Positions 43,583 to 52,721 of a stretch of 64,000 nt of DNA are shown one piece after another. Position numbers and translations under genes: made by a program. The notes below the pieces were generated by a model. That model ran no database searches and was not told the DNA's origin. It saw nothing but the letters and a program-made list of their open reading frames with translations. Where the stretch lies: contig CAZPIC010000008.1 in NCBI GenBank assembly GCA_964586835.1, positions 1-64,000 of the forward strand, written 5' to 3'. Position 1 is the stretch's first letter; every line of letters begins with the position of its first letter. The stretch is from CAZLYF01 sp964586835. GTDB lineage: Bacteria > Bacillota > Clostridia > Christensenellales > Aristaeellaceae.

Positions 43583-44991
43583 CAGCTACCCTGAGGCAGG
43601 AAGGTGGACACTCCAGCTCCTTTGCGCAGCATACGCCGCGCTTCTGGCAGGTCTGCGATTTCTCTGTCCGAGATCATCTGTGCGATAAGATTGCCCAAGG
43701 CGGTTCCCTCTGCGGGACCAGCATAGACTGGAAGCCGCACGGCGTTGGCAGTCATTTGGTTGAGCACCACGTCGCGACTGCCGCCACCTACGATATTCAG
43801 TGAACGAAAGCGTGAGCCCGTCAGCGCTTCAAGCGTAGCGATGGAATCCCGGTAGCCTGCGATCAGGCTCTCGTATACGCTCAGAAGGAGCTCATCCAGG
43901 CTGGCGGGTGGTGGATATCCCGCGTCTTCAAGGGCGGAGCGAATTTCTTCCGACATGCTCGGGGGCGCCAGAAAGCGCTGATCAGATACATCGAAGCGTC
44001 CGGGGTAAGGCCTTCCGGATGCGGATGCGGCTGTGACCATGTCGGACATCTCGTCATAAGAATGCGCCTTGCCAAGCTCCCTGCGGATGCTCTGAACCAT
44101 CCACATCCCCATGATGTTCTTGAGTAGTCTTATTCTGCCCCCGTACCCACCCTCGTTGGTGAAGCCAGAGGCCAGCGCTTTGGATGACGTGATAGGATCT
44201 TCCCTCTCCACTCCGAGAAGACTCCATGTACCGCTGGACAGATAGACAGCGTCGCTGTCCTTTGCGGGAACAGCCATAAACGCGCTGCCGGTATCATGGG
44301 AAGCGGGAAAGACGACTTCGCAGCTGTAGCCTACCCGTTCTCTCACGGCCCTGGTCAGGCTGCCGATGCGCGCCCCGGGCAACAGTGGCTTCTCCGGAAA
44401 CAGCCGATCAGGAATGCCCGCTGCTGCCATCACGTCCCGGTCCCAGTCACGGTTCTCGGCATGGAGGAGGGCGGAGGTGGACGCAATGGTGTATTCGCTC
44501 TTTGCCTCACCGCAAAGGCGGAAGGCAAGGTACTCCGGCAGAAACAGGCAGCGGTCTGCCGCCTGAAGGTCTTCCCGCGGGGTGGCCATCAGCTGATAGA
44601 CCGTGTTAAAGGGCTGCTTGGCGGTGCCGGTGCGGCGGTAGAGCTCATCAAAGGGCAGTGTTTTTTCAAGGATGCTGTCCATACCTGCTGTCCGGCTGTC
44701 CCTGTAGGCATAAACATTGCCGACCCTTTGCCCCTTCCGGTCAAGGAGCACACAGTCGACGCCCCAGGTGTCGATGCCGACGGAGCGCGGCGGTGCAGCC
44801 TTCAGGGTTTCCATGCCGCGCAGGACTTCCTCCGCCAGTCGGTCCACGTCCCAAACCAGCCGCTTTCCCTGGCGGAGATAGTTGTTCTCAAAGCGATAGA
44901 CTTCTTCCGTTACAAGGACGCCGTCTTTCACATGCCCCAGAATATGGCGGCCGCCGGAAGCTCCTATATCCACAGCAAGGTAGGTTCTCAA
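43582..44991 (-). CDS. rhaB: L-rhamnulokinase
   Basis: A 469-residue FGGY-family sugar kinase. The N-terminal phosphate loop YLAVDIGASGGRHILG and the segments SVGIDTWGVDCVLLD, TGTAKQPFNTVYQL, SSGTWSLLGVE and LNIVGGGSRD are typical of RhaB, which phosphorylates L-rhamnulose. The start is an uncommon TTG at 44991, chosen because AAGGAGGG lies seven bases upstream and the protein then begins exactly at the family start. The frame is open upstream into the MATE gene. The isomerase partner RhaA is encoded at 56804; RhaD is not seen. Confidence 0.88.
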   Translation of the reverse strand: MRTYLAVDIGASGGRHILGHVKDGVLVTEEVYRFENNYLRQGKRLVWDVDRLAEEVLRGMETLKAAPPRSVGIDTWGVDCVLLDRKGQRVGNVYAYRDSRTAGMDSILEKTLPFDELYRRTGTAKQPFNTVYQLMATPREDLQAADRCLFLPEYLAFRLCGEAKSEYTIASTSALLHAENRDWDRDVMAAAGIPDRLFPEKPLLPGARIGSLTRAVRERVGYSCEVVFPASHDTGSAFMAVPAKDSDAVYLSSGTWSLLGVEREDPITSSKALASGFTNEGGYGGRIRLLKNIMGMWMVQSIRRELGKAHSYDEMSDMVTAASASGRPYPGRFDVSDQRFLAPPSMSEEIRSALEDAGYPPPASLDELLLSVYESLIAGYRDSIATLEALTGSRFRSLNIVGGGSRDVVLNQMTANAVRLPVYAGPAEGTALGNLIAQMISDREIADLPEARRMLRKGAGVSTFLPQGS

Positions 44992-45007
44992 ACTATCGCC
45001 CTCCTTC

Positions 45008-46417
45008 TCACGATGCCGGCAGGTCAGCCTGTCCGGTTTCTTTCGGCAGGAACGTATGCCACCTGCCATGGCGGTATGCAAAAAGGTTGAGCACGGCGCC
45101 GATCACCCAGGCGAGCAGCATGGAGGTGAAGATCGATTCAGGCATGCCGTTTGGTTGCGAGGGGCTTTTTGTCAAATGTACGAGCAGGTAGGCTGCTGGT
45201 ACGCGCAGCACGACGGACGTCAGGATAGAGATCCACATGGGGGTCACCGTGTCCCCTGCCCCGCGCATGGTGCCTGATAGGGACTGAATGATCGCCATAG
45301 CGATATATCCTGGCGCGAGGATGCTCATCATACGCATCGACAGGTCGACCAGCTCAGCGGTGTCCGTAAACAGCCTCATCAAGGGGCGCCCGAAAAGAAG
45401 GATGGCGACGGTCAGCATGGCAGCGACGCTCATGGCTAAAAGCGTCCCCTGACGAGCACCCTGTCGAAAACGTTCGTGCCGGCCGGCACCCGCGTTCTGT
45501 CCGACAAAGGTGGTCATGGCCTGCCCGAAGGAAAAGTTAGGCATCATCGCAAAGCCATCCACACGCATGACGATGACCGTGGCGGCGACGAAGGTGGGCC
45601 CAAAGCTGTTCTGCAATCGGGTGACCCATAGCATGGCCATGGAGAAGATCGCCTGGGTCACACCTGAGGGCAGGCCTAACCGGATGATTTTCTCAGCTGC
45701 AGGCCTGTGGAGCTTCAGCGTTCGAGGGTTCAGGTCAAAGACTTCGGTCATCCTCAAGAGCTTCAGTGCACAAAGCGCTGCGGAGATGGCTTGGGCCAGG
45801 ACCGTTGCCAGTGCAACGCCGAATACGCCAAGGCCGAAGCCTATCACGAACCACAGATCAAGCACCACGTTCAAAAAGGTAGCGAGCAGCAGAAAACCCA
45901 GAGCGGAGAGGGAGTCTCCTAACCCGCGCAGCACTCCAGCCAGCACGTTATAATACATGAATCCCACGATGCCTAGGAAGAACACGCGCAGGTAGTCCGC
46001 TGTCCAGGCGATATACACCTCCGGTGTGTTTAATAGCCGCAGCGCCGGCCAGACTAGGGCGGTGCCCACGACCATCACCAGGAGGGAGGCAAGCGCGGTC
46101 AGTGTGATGCAGTTCCCAATGGTGACCGACAGATGATGCCGGTCCTTCGCGCCAAAGTATTGAGAAACGAGGATGCCGGCCCCATTGGCAATCCCGACGA
46201 AGAGGGCAAGCAAAAAAAACAAAATGGGCCCGGCACTGCCGACGGCAGCCAGCGCATTGTCGCCTACGTACTTGCCAACGATCGCAGAGTCCGCTGCATT
46301 GTACAACTGTTGGGCGAAGTTGCCAAGGAGCATTGGAACGGTAAAGTCAAGGATCCGTTTCCATGGGGGTCCTTCCGTCATGTCCCGAGGAGTAAATAAG
46401 TGAAGAAGTCGGCGCAT
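45008..46417 (-). CDS. MATE family multidrug/metabolite exporter
   Basis: A 469-residue membrane protein with about 12 hydrophobic segments in two similar halves. PMLLGNFAQQLYNAADSAIVGKYVG is the MATE signature in the first half (NorM/DinF type), and GQAMTTFVGQNAGAGRHERFRQG marks the second. It exports small molecules using Na+ or H+ gradients. First gene of a three-gene minus-strand unit with rhaB (16-base gap) and the PHP gene; the promoter is at 46448-46476. Confidence 0.9.
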   Translation of the reverse strand: MRRLLHLFTPRDMTEGPPWKRILDFTVPMLLGNFAQQLYNAADSAIVGKYVGDNALAAVGSAGPILFFLLALFVGIANGAGILVSQYFGAKDRHHLSVTIGNCITLTALASLLVMVVGTALVWPALRLLNTPEVYIAWTADYLRVFFLGIVGFMYYNVLAGVLRGLGDSLSALGFLLLATFLNVVLDLWFVIGFGLGVFGVALATVLAQAISAALCALKLLRMTEVFDLNPRTLKLHRPAAEKIIRLGLPSGVTQAIFSMAMLWVTRLQNSFGPTFVAATVIVMRVDGFAMMPNFSFGQAMTTFVGQNAGAGRHERFRQGARQGTLLAMSVAAMLTVAILLFGRPLMRLFTDTAELVDLSMRMMSILAPGYIAMAIIQSLSGTMRGAGDTVTPMWISILTSVVLRVPAAYLLVHLTKSPSQPNGMPESIFTSMLLAWVIGAVLNLFAYRHGRWHTFLPKETGQADLPAS

Positions 46418-46447
46418 TCCTACCCTTTCGCGTCTAAAGACATAAAG

Positions 46448-46476
46448 AGTATATCAAAAACAGGCGTCAGTGACAA
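46448..46476 (-). promoter_or_regulatory. Promoter of the MATE-rhaB-PHP operon
   Basis: On the minus strand TTGTCA (complement of 46471-46476) and TATACT (complement of 46448-46453) are 17 bases apart, with TGA just before the -10 (extended -10). The start is about 25 bases before the MATE ATG. Confidence 0.7.
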
Positions 46477-46489
46477 CGAGCCCAAGGTC

Positions 46490-46860
46490 CTTTTTCCATG
46501 GAGCGCGAAGAAGAAGTCGTACCTCAGATCCATTGGAGCGTCAAGACTGTAAAGAGGCAGCTTGAACAAGGAAGCAGTCTTGACGGGTGCACAGATGGAG
46601 CTCATTGGGCAACGGAAAGGCGCCTACAATCGGGCAGGGGAAAGTACAGCGCTGCGGTGAGGGAGAAACCGATCTTAAGTGGAGATGCAAGGGGACAGGC
46701 CAGTGGAAAAGATCTGCTAACAGGCTGGAAGCAGGAAATGTCGTCCCCGGAGGCTCATGGGGAGCTGTGACTCTATTCAGACGGCCGGACAGAAAGCGTT
46801 CTTGAGGTACCGAGGCTTCTTTCGCGCTCAACTTGAAAGGAGACACTGCACAGGCGCATG
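46490..46860 (+). ncRNA. Unidentified structured-RNA-like intergenic region
   Basis: About 370 bases between the MATE promoter and the SagB-like gene, purine-rich with many GNRA-like and GGAAA turns. A perfect nine-base inverted repeat (TCAAGACTG at 46541-46549, CAGTCTTGA at 46575-46583) encloses a smaller CTTGAACAAG hairpin. GATCTT/AAGATC (46671-46676 and about 46708-46713) gives another possible stem, and CCCC/GGGG occurs near 46745-46762. Overlapping frames are open on both strands but lack ribosome sites and recognisable proteins. I could not match it to RNase P, SRP RNA, tmRNA, T-box, cobalamin riboswitch or group II intron motifs. It might be a leader of the next gene or an independent RNA. 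Confidence 0.35.
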
Positions 46861-46917
46861 TCTACCCTCTGTGTGCTAAGATAGAATATAACCGGACAGA
46901 AGGAGGTTGCTGCTGTA

Positions 46918-47691
46918 ATGGAAGAGATGAGAAGAAGAATCCTTCAGAAGAGGATTGCGATGAAGGGCCCCTCTGCGCGGGAGGATACAGGGCCCACAGC
47001 CCAGCAGACGGGAGTGCCCCAGCCGCCGCTGTTTGCTTCAAGGGGCGGGAAGAAGGTCTCCCTGACCCAGGACTTCAGTGGTCTCACGCTCAGGGACAGC
47101 CTTCTTTCGGCGATGAACAACCGCCGGAGTCGGAGGGACTACCTTGCGCGGCAACTGACCCTGAACGAACTGGCCTTTCTTTTATGGATGACCCAGGGCG
47201 TGCAGGAAATGCTTCAAAAGTCCACCCGCTCAACCCTCCGTCCCGTGCCGTCCGCCGGGGCACGCCACGCCTTGGAGACCTATCTGCTCATCAACCGGGT
47301 GATAGGGCTTGAACCGGGACTATACCACTACCTCGCGGAGTCCCATGAGCTTGAGCAGCTGGAGCCACTCGAGGGATGGGAGGAGCTGGCGACGGAGGCG
47401 TTTATGGGGCAGGTCTTTGCCGCGAGTGCTCCGGTAGCCTTTATTTGGACAGCCATCCCCGAGCGCATGGAGTGGCGCTATGCGGACCGGGCACAGAAGT
47501 ACATCCTGCTGGACGCAGGGCATATCTGTCAGAACCTTTATCTGGCCTGTGAAGCCATCGGCTGTGGCACCTGTGCCATCGGTGCTTACCTGCAGGAACC
47601 CGCCGACAGGCTGTTGGGGCTAGAGGAGAAGGCTGAGGCTCAGGAAGGTGCAGAGTTTGTCGTGTATGCGGCCTCAGTAGGGAAAGTATAG
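46918..47691 (+). CDS. SagB-type nitroreductase-fold oxidoreductase
   Basis: A 257-residue FMN-dependent protein. NNRRSRRDYLARQLTLNELAFLLWMTQGV (47116-47202) is the SagB/ThcOx-type start of the nitroreductase fold, followed by RPVPSAGARHALETYLLINRV and LDAGHICQNLYLACEAIGCGTCAIG near the end. SagB proteins oxidise azolines in peptide toxins, but many stand-alone homologues with this layout have unknown substrates. No cyclodehydratase or precursor peptide gene is next to it. The first 50 residues are poorly conserved. The ATG follows GAAGGAGG. Confidence 0.75.
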   Translation: MEEMRRRILQKRIAMKGPSAREDTGPTAQQTGVPQPPLFASRGGKKVSLTQDFSGLTLRDSLLSAMNNRRSRRDYLARQLTLNELAFLLWMTQGVQEMLQKSTRSTLRPVPSAGARHALETYLLINRVIGLEPGLYHYLAESHELEQLEPLEGWEELATEAFMGQVFAASAPVAFIWTAIPERMEWRYADRAQKYILLDAGHICQNLYLACEAIGCGTCAIGAYLQEPADRLLGLEEKAEAQEGAEFVVYAASVGKV

Positions 47692-47718
47692 CGCGGAGCG
47701 CTGCTCTTCACGCACTCG

Positions 47719-48930
47719 TCACTGTGCCCCGGCTGTCCGGAGCCTTTCCACAGCCAGGTCCGCCGGCGAGGCTGTCGCGGCAAAGCCCTCCGCGAAGGCG
47801 GAACGTCCGCCGCCGCGCGCGCCGGTCTCTCGCAGGAGCTCCACCATGTCATAGGGGAGGTCCTGTGAGCGTGCGAAGACGAGATGGCAGCCTTTTTCCC
47901 CAGGCGCGGAAAGGAGAGCGACTGCGTTTAACTGGCCAACCAGCTGGGACGCCGCCTCCCGGAGGGATTTTGGGTCCGCCTCCGCCAGGTCCGCCCGGAC
48001 CAGGGCCTCGCCTCCCGGCAGAATCGGAGCTTTTTCGACGATGCTGGCGAGCGCTAGGGAGACGGCCTCCCGCCTCAACAAAGAAGCACTGTGCTTAAGC
48101 GATGCGTTCTCATCCAACAGCTTGAGCACGTTTTGATTCAGATTCTGTGGCCTGCAGGAAAGCAGCCTGGCGGAGTCCTCGCAGGCCTCAGCCACGGCGC
48201 GGCAGTACCGGATAGCTCGTGCGCCACAGACAAAGGAGACGCGCATCTTCCCCCTGACGGGTTCCGTGCCCAGGATCTTAATCAGTCCACACTGCCCGGT
48301 TGAAGCCAGGTGCGTTCCCCCACAGGCGACCCTCTCGAACCCGCCCATGGTCACCACGCGCAGCCTCCCCTTGTGAGCAGATTTCTTGCGCAGAGGCAGC
48401 TGTTCCAGTTCCCCCGCGTCGGGGAACCAGCAGCGGATGGCTGTATCCGCCTGTACTCTGTCGTTGGCCAGATCTTCCGCTTTGGCGACCTCCTCCCGGG
48501 CAAGCCGGAGGCGTCTCCCGGGCACCTCGACGTCAATGGTGCTGAGCTCCCTGCCGATGTGCAGCCCGATGGTCAGCGCGCTGTGGAGCTCATGCAGGGC
48601 ACTGGCCAGGAGATGTTCTCCGCTGTGCTGCTGCATGTGGTCAAAGCGCCGGCTCCAGTCAATCTCACCCTGCACAGCAGTGCCTGCCGAGAGGAGGCGA
48701 TCGATGAGGTGCCAAACCTCGCCCTCCCCGTCGGCCTCCACATTCAGCACGTGCGCGGCCTTCCCTCCGCCCATGAGCGTGCCGGTGTCATGGGGTTGTC
48801 CGCCGGAACTGGGATAAAAAGCGCTCCGGTTCAGCCTGACCAGGGAGCCATCTGCGTGAGGGCGCGACTCTATGACGTGAGCGTCAAAGACCCTCAGGTA
48901 GGCGTCCAGGTAATACAGCCGTTCGGTCAC
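47719..48930 (-). CDS. alaX: Alanyl-tRNA editing protein AlaX (long form)
   Basis: A 403-residue free-standing editing protein. Residues 35-50 (AFYPSSGGQPHDTG) match the start of the AlaRS editing region. Zinc-binding His102-x3-His106 (HSGEH) and Cys203-x3-His207 (CGGTH) are intact. The C-terminal 150 residues form a helical plus DHHA1-like domain ending in GARGGGRSAFAEG. It removes Ser or Gly wrongly attached to tRNA-Ala. It is divergent from zwf and convergent with the SagB-like gene. Confidence 0.9.
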   Translation of the reverse strand: MTERLYYLDAYLRVFDAHVIESRPHADGSLVRLNRSAFYPSSGGQPHDTGTLMGGGKAAHVLNVEADGEGEVWHLIDRLLSAGTAVQGEIDWSRRFDHMQQHSGEHLLASALHELHSALTIGLHIGRELSTIDVEVPGRRLRLAREEVAKAEDLANDRVQADTAIRCWFPDAGELEQLPLRKKSAHKGRLRVVTMGGFERVACGGTHLASTGQCGLIKILGTEPVRGKMRVSFVCGARAIRYCRAVAEACEDSARLLSCRPQNLNQNVLKLLDENASLKHSASLLRREAVSLALASIVEKAPILPGGEALVRADLAEADPKSLREAASQLVGQLNAVALLSAPGEKGCHLVFARSQDLPYDMVELLRETGARGGGRSAFAEGFAATASPADLAVERLRTAGAQ

Positions 48931-49002
48931 GATGCATCCTTCCTCGTAAGCCTGCTCACGGACACCAAGCTCACGCCGCGATGGGTTTTCTCGGCTTGGT
49001 CG

Positions 49003-49033
49003 TTGTCGTTCATCCAGCGCCTACGGGTATAAT
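49003..49033 (+). promoter_or_regulatory. Promoter of zwf
   Basis: A perfect TATAAT at 49028-49033 with TTGTCG at 49003-49008; the 19-base spacer is long, so the -35 is uncertain. Confidence 0.45.
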
Positions 49034-49040
49034 ACAGACA

Positions 49041-49064
49041 GAGGCACCTGCACTCAAGTGCCTC
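49041..49064 (+). promoter_or_regulatory. Leader hairpin with two alternative stems before zwf
   Basis: GAGGCAC (49041-49047) pairs with GTGCCTC (49058-49064). The inner GCACT/AGTGC (49050-49054 and 49057-49061) is a competing pairing. Both sit in the 5' leader of the zwf transcript. Confidence 0.4.
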
Positions 49065-49099
49065 CGAGCGTGCAGCCAAAGAGACGGAAAGGAGAAACG

Positions 49100-50611
49100 A
49101 TGCTGTCTTTAAGAGAGGATCACCCACGTCGGGCGCTGCTTTTTGTAGTGTTCGGTGGGACGGGCGACCTGACATACCGCAAGCTTCTTCCCGCGCTCTA
49201 CCGCCTATATGCTGAGAAAAAGCTACCGGAGGAAGTGGCGATCCTGGCAGTTGGCAGGCGTAACTGGACGGACGAGAGCTATCGGGCGGATGCCCGTACC
49301 TCGATTACATCCTTCCTGCGCGGTGCTCTGGACGGGACGCAGCTGGATGCGTTTTTATCAAAGATCCGCTACTGCCGGCTCGAATTCAAGGGAGATTCCG
49401 AAGGATACCGCCGCCTTGGGCAGTCTGTCCTGAATGTGGAGGCGGGCTTTTCCCGTCCGGTGGTACGGCTCTTTTTTCTGGCAGTCGCGCCCGGGTATTT
49501 TGGCCTGATTGTCTCAAGCCTGAAGGAACACGGATTAGCGGAAAAAGGTAACCCCATTCACCGGGTGATGGTGGAGAAGCCTTTCGGCTCGGACCTGGCA
49601 ACGGCTGCCGCCCTCAACCGTGTCATTTCGGAGGCCCTTGAGGAGGGGCAGGTTTACCGGATCGACCATTACCTTGGCAAGGAGATGATCCAAAACATCC
49701 TGGCGATCCGCTTTGGCAACTCCCTCTTTGAGCCGCTCTGGAATCACCACCATATTGATAATATCCAGATCACCTCAGCAGAGACACTTGGGGTTGAAAA
49801 CAGAGGGGGATACTATGAGGAGGCCGGTATCCTCAGGGATATGCTGCAAAACCACCTCCTCCAGATGCTTGCCCTCATCACGATGGAGCCCCCCGTGGAC
49901 CTGAGCCCTGAGGCTATCCGTGACGAGAAGGTGAAGGCTCTTCGCTCGCTGCGGCGCTTCTCTGCAGGGCTCTCCTGTGAAGCGGTCGTCAGTGGACAGT
50001 ATGGGCCAGGGATTGTCGGCGGCCAGCGGGTTCCGGGCTACCGAGAAGAAGAAAGGGTTTCTCCCGGGTCGATGACCCCAACGTTCATTGCGCTGAGGGC
50101 CTGTATGGACAACTTCAGGTGGGGCAGCGTGCCGATATACATACGGGCAGGAAAGCGGATGGACAGGAGTCGCACACAGATTGTCGTTGAGTTCAGGCGC
50201 CTTCCAGGCGTGAATGCCTACGCCGAGTTCAGGGGGTTGCAGCCCAACCTTCTGGTCATAGAGGTGCAGCCCTCCGAGGGCATGTACTTTCAGATCAATG
50301 CCAAACGCCCCGGGAATGAGTTTCGGATGGAGCGGGTGGAGCTGGATTATTCACAGAGTGCGCGGTTTCAAGGCAACGTACCCGAAGCATATGAACGGCT
50401 CATCCTGGAGGCCTTTCGGGGAAATTCTTCCCTCTTCACGCGCTGGGATGAGCTGGAGCAGTCCTGGAACTTTGTCGATAGCGTCGGACGGCTCTTATCG
50501 GGATGGAAGACCCCCTTTCCTAACTATGCAGCTGGCTCAAGAGGGCCTGAGGCCGCGGACAGCCTGATTCGCGCCGACAGCCGACAGTGGTGGGAGATCG
50601 ACCTCCCCTGA
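49100..50611 (+). CDS. zwf: Glucose-6-phosphate dehydrogenase
   Basis: A 503-residue enzyme with the NADP site VVFGGTGDLTYRKLLPALYRL (49145-49207), the catalytic RIDHYLGKE and the substrate-binding MVEKPFG and AGKRM segments. It oxidises glucose 6-phosphate to 6-phosphogluconolactone and supplies NADPH. GTG at 49058 lies in the leader hairpin; ATG 49100 with AAAGGAG upstream is the start. Neither pgl nor gnd is near. Confidence 0.94.
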   Translation: MLSLREDHPRRALLFVVFGGTGDLTYRKLLPALYRLYAEKKLPEEVAILAVGRRNWTDESYRADARTSITSFLRGALDGTQLDAFLSKIRYCRLEFKGDSEGYRRLGQSVLNVEAGFSRPVVRLFFLAVAPGYFGLIVSSLKEHGLAEKGNPIHRVMVEKPFGSDLATAAALNRVISEALEEGQVYRIDHYLGKEMIQNILAIRFGNSLFEPLWNHHHIDNIQITSAETLGVENRGGYYEEAGILRDMLQNHLLQMLALITMEPPVDLSPEAIRDEKVKALRSLRRFSAGLSCEAVVSGQYGPGIVGGQRVPGYREEERVSPGSMTPTFIALRACMDNFRWGSVPIYIRAGKRMDRSRTQIVVEFRRLPGVNAYAEFRGLQPNLLVIEVQPSEGMYFQINAKRPGNEFRMERVELDYSQSARFQGNVPEAYERLILEAFRGNSSLFTRWDELEQSWNFVDSVGRLLSGWKTPFPNYAAGSRGPEAADSLIRADSRQWWEIDLP

Positions 50612-50666
50612 CAGGCTGTACACCCCCTTCCGCGTCGGTGGCAGCGGGGACGAGAAAGGAGTTGCT

Positions 50667-51308
50667 ATGCGGATCATTGATGTATCGATGCTTATTCACC
50701 ATGACATGCCCGTGTACAAAAACCTTGAGGAAAAAAGGCCGGTGCACACGGCGTATCGGAGCATGCCCAAAGACCAGGTCAATGAATCGGTTCTCACCAT
50801 AAATCTCCACACGGGAACCCACGTGGATGCCCCTCTCCACATGATACAGGGCGGACAGAGTGCTGAGTTTCTGCCGCTTGATAGACTCATGGGTCCCTGC
50901 CGCGTCCTTAATCTGATCGGCGTACGGGGTGGGATTTCCCAAGCGGATCTGGAAGGATTCGACATCAAGCCCGGCAGCTTTATCCTGCTGAGGACAGACA
51001 ACTCCCTTGAGGACGGCTTCCGCCCCGACTTCGTCTATCTCAGCGAGAACGGGGGGAACTACCTTTCCCGCTTGAGGGTCGCGGGCGTTGGCATTGACAG
51101 CCTGGGTATCGAGCGGGACCAGCCTGGGCACGGGACCCATATGGCTCTTCTGCAAAAAGGTATTCTCATTATTGAAGGGCTGGTTCTCCGCGATGTGGTG
51201 CCCGGAGACTACCTGATGGTCGCGCTGCCGCTAAAAATCCAGGGTGCGGAGGGTGCCCCCGCACGCGTCGTCCTCATTGAAGGCGGATTGCCGGGCTGCG
51301 GCGTCTGA
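50667..51308 (+). CDS. Cyclase/kynurenine formamidase-family metal hydrolase
   Basis: A 213-residue protein of the cyclase (PF04199-type) family. The metal-binding signature HTGTHVDAPLH lies at residues 48-58, with His48, His52 and Asp54 as expected ligands, and PGHGTHMALL holds later active-site residues. Relatives hydrolyse N-formylkynurenine, isatin or polyketide-like amides; the substrate here is open. Its 3' end overlaps the tilS 3' end on the other strand by 78 bases. Confidence 0.82.
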   Translation: MRIIDVSMLIHHDMPVYKNLEEKRPVHTAYRSMPKDQVNESVLTINLHTGTHVDAPLHMIQGGQSAEFLPLDRLMGPCRVLNLIGVRGGISQADLEGFDIKPGSFILLRTDNSLEDGFRPDFVYLSENGGNYLSRLRVAGVGIDSLGIERDQPGHGTHMALLQKGILIIEGLVLRDVVPGDYLMVALPLKIQGAEGAPARVVLIEGGLPGCGV

Positions 51309-52715
51309 CGAGGCCAGCCGGGCAGCTCGGGAAGACCCGTGGTGGATGCCGTACAAAGACGCCTGTGGTAGCCCCTTTCCGCCTCCAGCGCCGTCCGCCT
51401 GACATTCCAGATCGCTCGGCAGGCGACCCTCGTAGACAAGCACGCAGCGGCGCTCTGTCGCCTCCGTGATGGCTGCCGTCTGGGCCACGCCGACGCCAAT
51501 AACCCATAGCACGCGGTTTCCTCTGGCCACAAGGGGCTGTACGGCACGGAAAGGACGGTCCACGCGTCGGTTGATCAGGTACTCCTTGAGCGGCTGCGAG
51601 CCCTTCGCATGAAGGGGCGTGATCCTGTCCCCGGGAAGGCGGAACCTGAGGGTCGCCCCCTCGAGTTCACGCGCGTCCAGTGCCTGGATCCGCTTCCCGT
51701 CCCCAAAGTCACCGCTATCAGCCCTGAATAACAGCCGTCCAGGTGGCGCCCTGTCAGGGTTTCGGGCGGGGGGGAGGTGCAGCCTTTCCTCCGTTCGGAG
51801 CGCCTGACCGCCTCCTGGGAGGTTTGTACAGGCCCTGGCCGGGCTGTCAAGCAACCTGCGGAGCGCCTCAGTCTGGTCGAAACTGAGGTCCTTGCCGATG
51901 CTGTGGCACAGTGCCCTGAGCACCCGCCGCTGTGCTGCTACCGGAAGCCGTGCGCAGGGTTCTGCTAATAAAAAGGGACAGGGCCCTGTTATTGAAGCAT
52001 GCTCAAACAGCCAGCTGGAGACATACTCCGCCCAGAAGTCCTCCTCGTCCGCCAGCAGGGAAGCCGCCCGGGCCATATGGCGCGAAGACAGGGCTGACAG
52101 CGCTTTCAGGGGAGGCAGTACCCGTTGGCGCAATGCATTGCGCAGGTATCGTTCGTCTAAATTACTTTCATCCTCGCACCAAGCTTCTCCCTGTCTTAAA
52201 AGAAGTTTACGGATCTCCTCGCGGGTTGCCTGCAGCAGGGGCCGCCATATGGGGGCGCGATATTCTCTCATCCCAGCAAGCCCCGCTCCCCCGCTGCCCC
52301 GCATCAGATGCATCAGAAGGGTCTCGGCCTGGTCGTCTGCGTGGTGTGCCAGCGCGACCGTGCAAGCCTTCCGCTTCCTGAGCGCCGCATCGTACGCCCG
52401 GTAGCGTGCGTCCCTCGCGTTGGACTCCAGGTTTCCTTCTCTTCTGACCTCGACACGCACCACGTCCAACGGGATGTCAAGCCTGTTGCACAGGCGGAGC
52501 ACAAAGGCTTCTTCTGCCTCTGAGGCAGCCCTCAGGCCATGGTTGACGTGCACGCAGGAAAGCACGAAGCTGCTTTCCTGCCTGAGCGCATGGAGGATCA
52601 GCATCAGGCATACGGAGTCCGCCCCTGCCGACAGCCCGCACACCAGGCTGCGGGGACAGCCGATTCTTTTGTAGGAGGTTAAAACCATCTGATACAGCAG
52701 CTCTTTTGTATCCAT
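51231..52715 (-). CDS. tilS: tRNA(Ile)-lysidine synthetase
   Basis: A 494-residue enzyme with an N-terminal PP-loop ATPase domain, a helical middle and a C-terminal TilS domain (LRFRLPGDRITPLHAKGSQPLKEYL region). It attaches lysine to C34 of tRNA-Ile(CAU), which is essential in bacteria. The PP-loop reads LSAGADS (residues 28-34): Ala replaces the second residue of the usual SGGxDS. The last 50 residues after VLVYEGRLP are low-complexity and antisense to the cyclase gene, so they look like a read-on tail. The start at 52715 fits the family but has no ribosome site. Confidence 0.88.
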   Translation of the reverse strand: MDTKELLYQMVLTSYKRIGCPRSLVCGLSAGADSVCLMLILHALRQESSFVLSCVHVNHGLRAASEAEEAFVLRLCNRLDIPLDVVRVEVRREGNLESNARDARYRAYDAALRKRKACTVALAHHADDQAETLLMHLMRGSGGAGLAGMREYRAPIWRPLLQATREEIRKLLLRQGEAWCEDESNLDERYLRNALRQRVLPPLKALSALSSRHMARAASLLADEEDFWAEYVSSWLFEHASITGPCPFLLAEPCARLPVAAQRRVLRALCHSIGKDLSFDQTEALRRLLDSPARACTNLPGGGQALRTEERLHLPPARNPDRAPPGRLLFRADSGDFGDGKRIQALDARELEGATLRFRLPGDRITPLHAKGSQPLKEYLINRRVDRPFRAVQPLVARGNRVLWVIGVGVAQTAAITEATERRCVLVYEGRLPSDLECQADGAGGGKGLPQASLYGIHHGSSRAARLASSDAAARQSAFNEDDACGGTLRTLDF

Positions 52716-52721
52716 GCAGAC

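Noticed and set aside
46561..46585. AAGGAAGCAG as the apical loop of an SRP RNA
   Set aside because: The flanking stem and GGTCAGG/GGAAGG context of SRP RNA are missing.
46541..46846. Open frames of 70-100 codons on both strands of the 46.5-46.8 kb region as genes
   Set aside because: No ribosome sites, odd composition, overlapping frames on both strands and no recognisable family.
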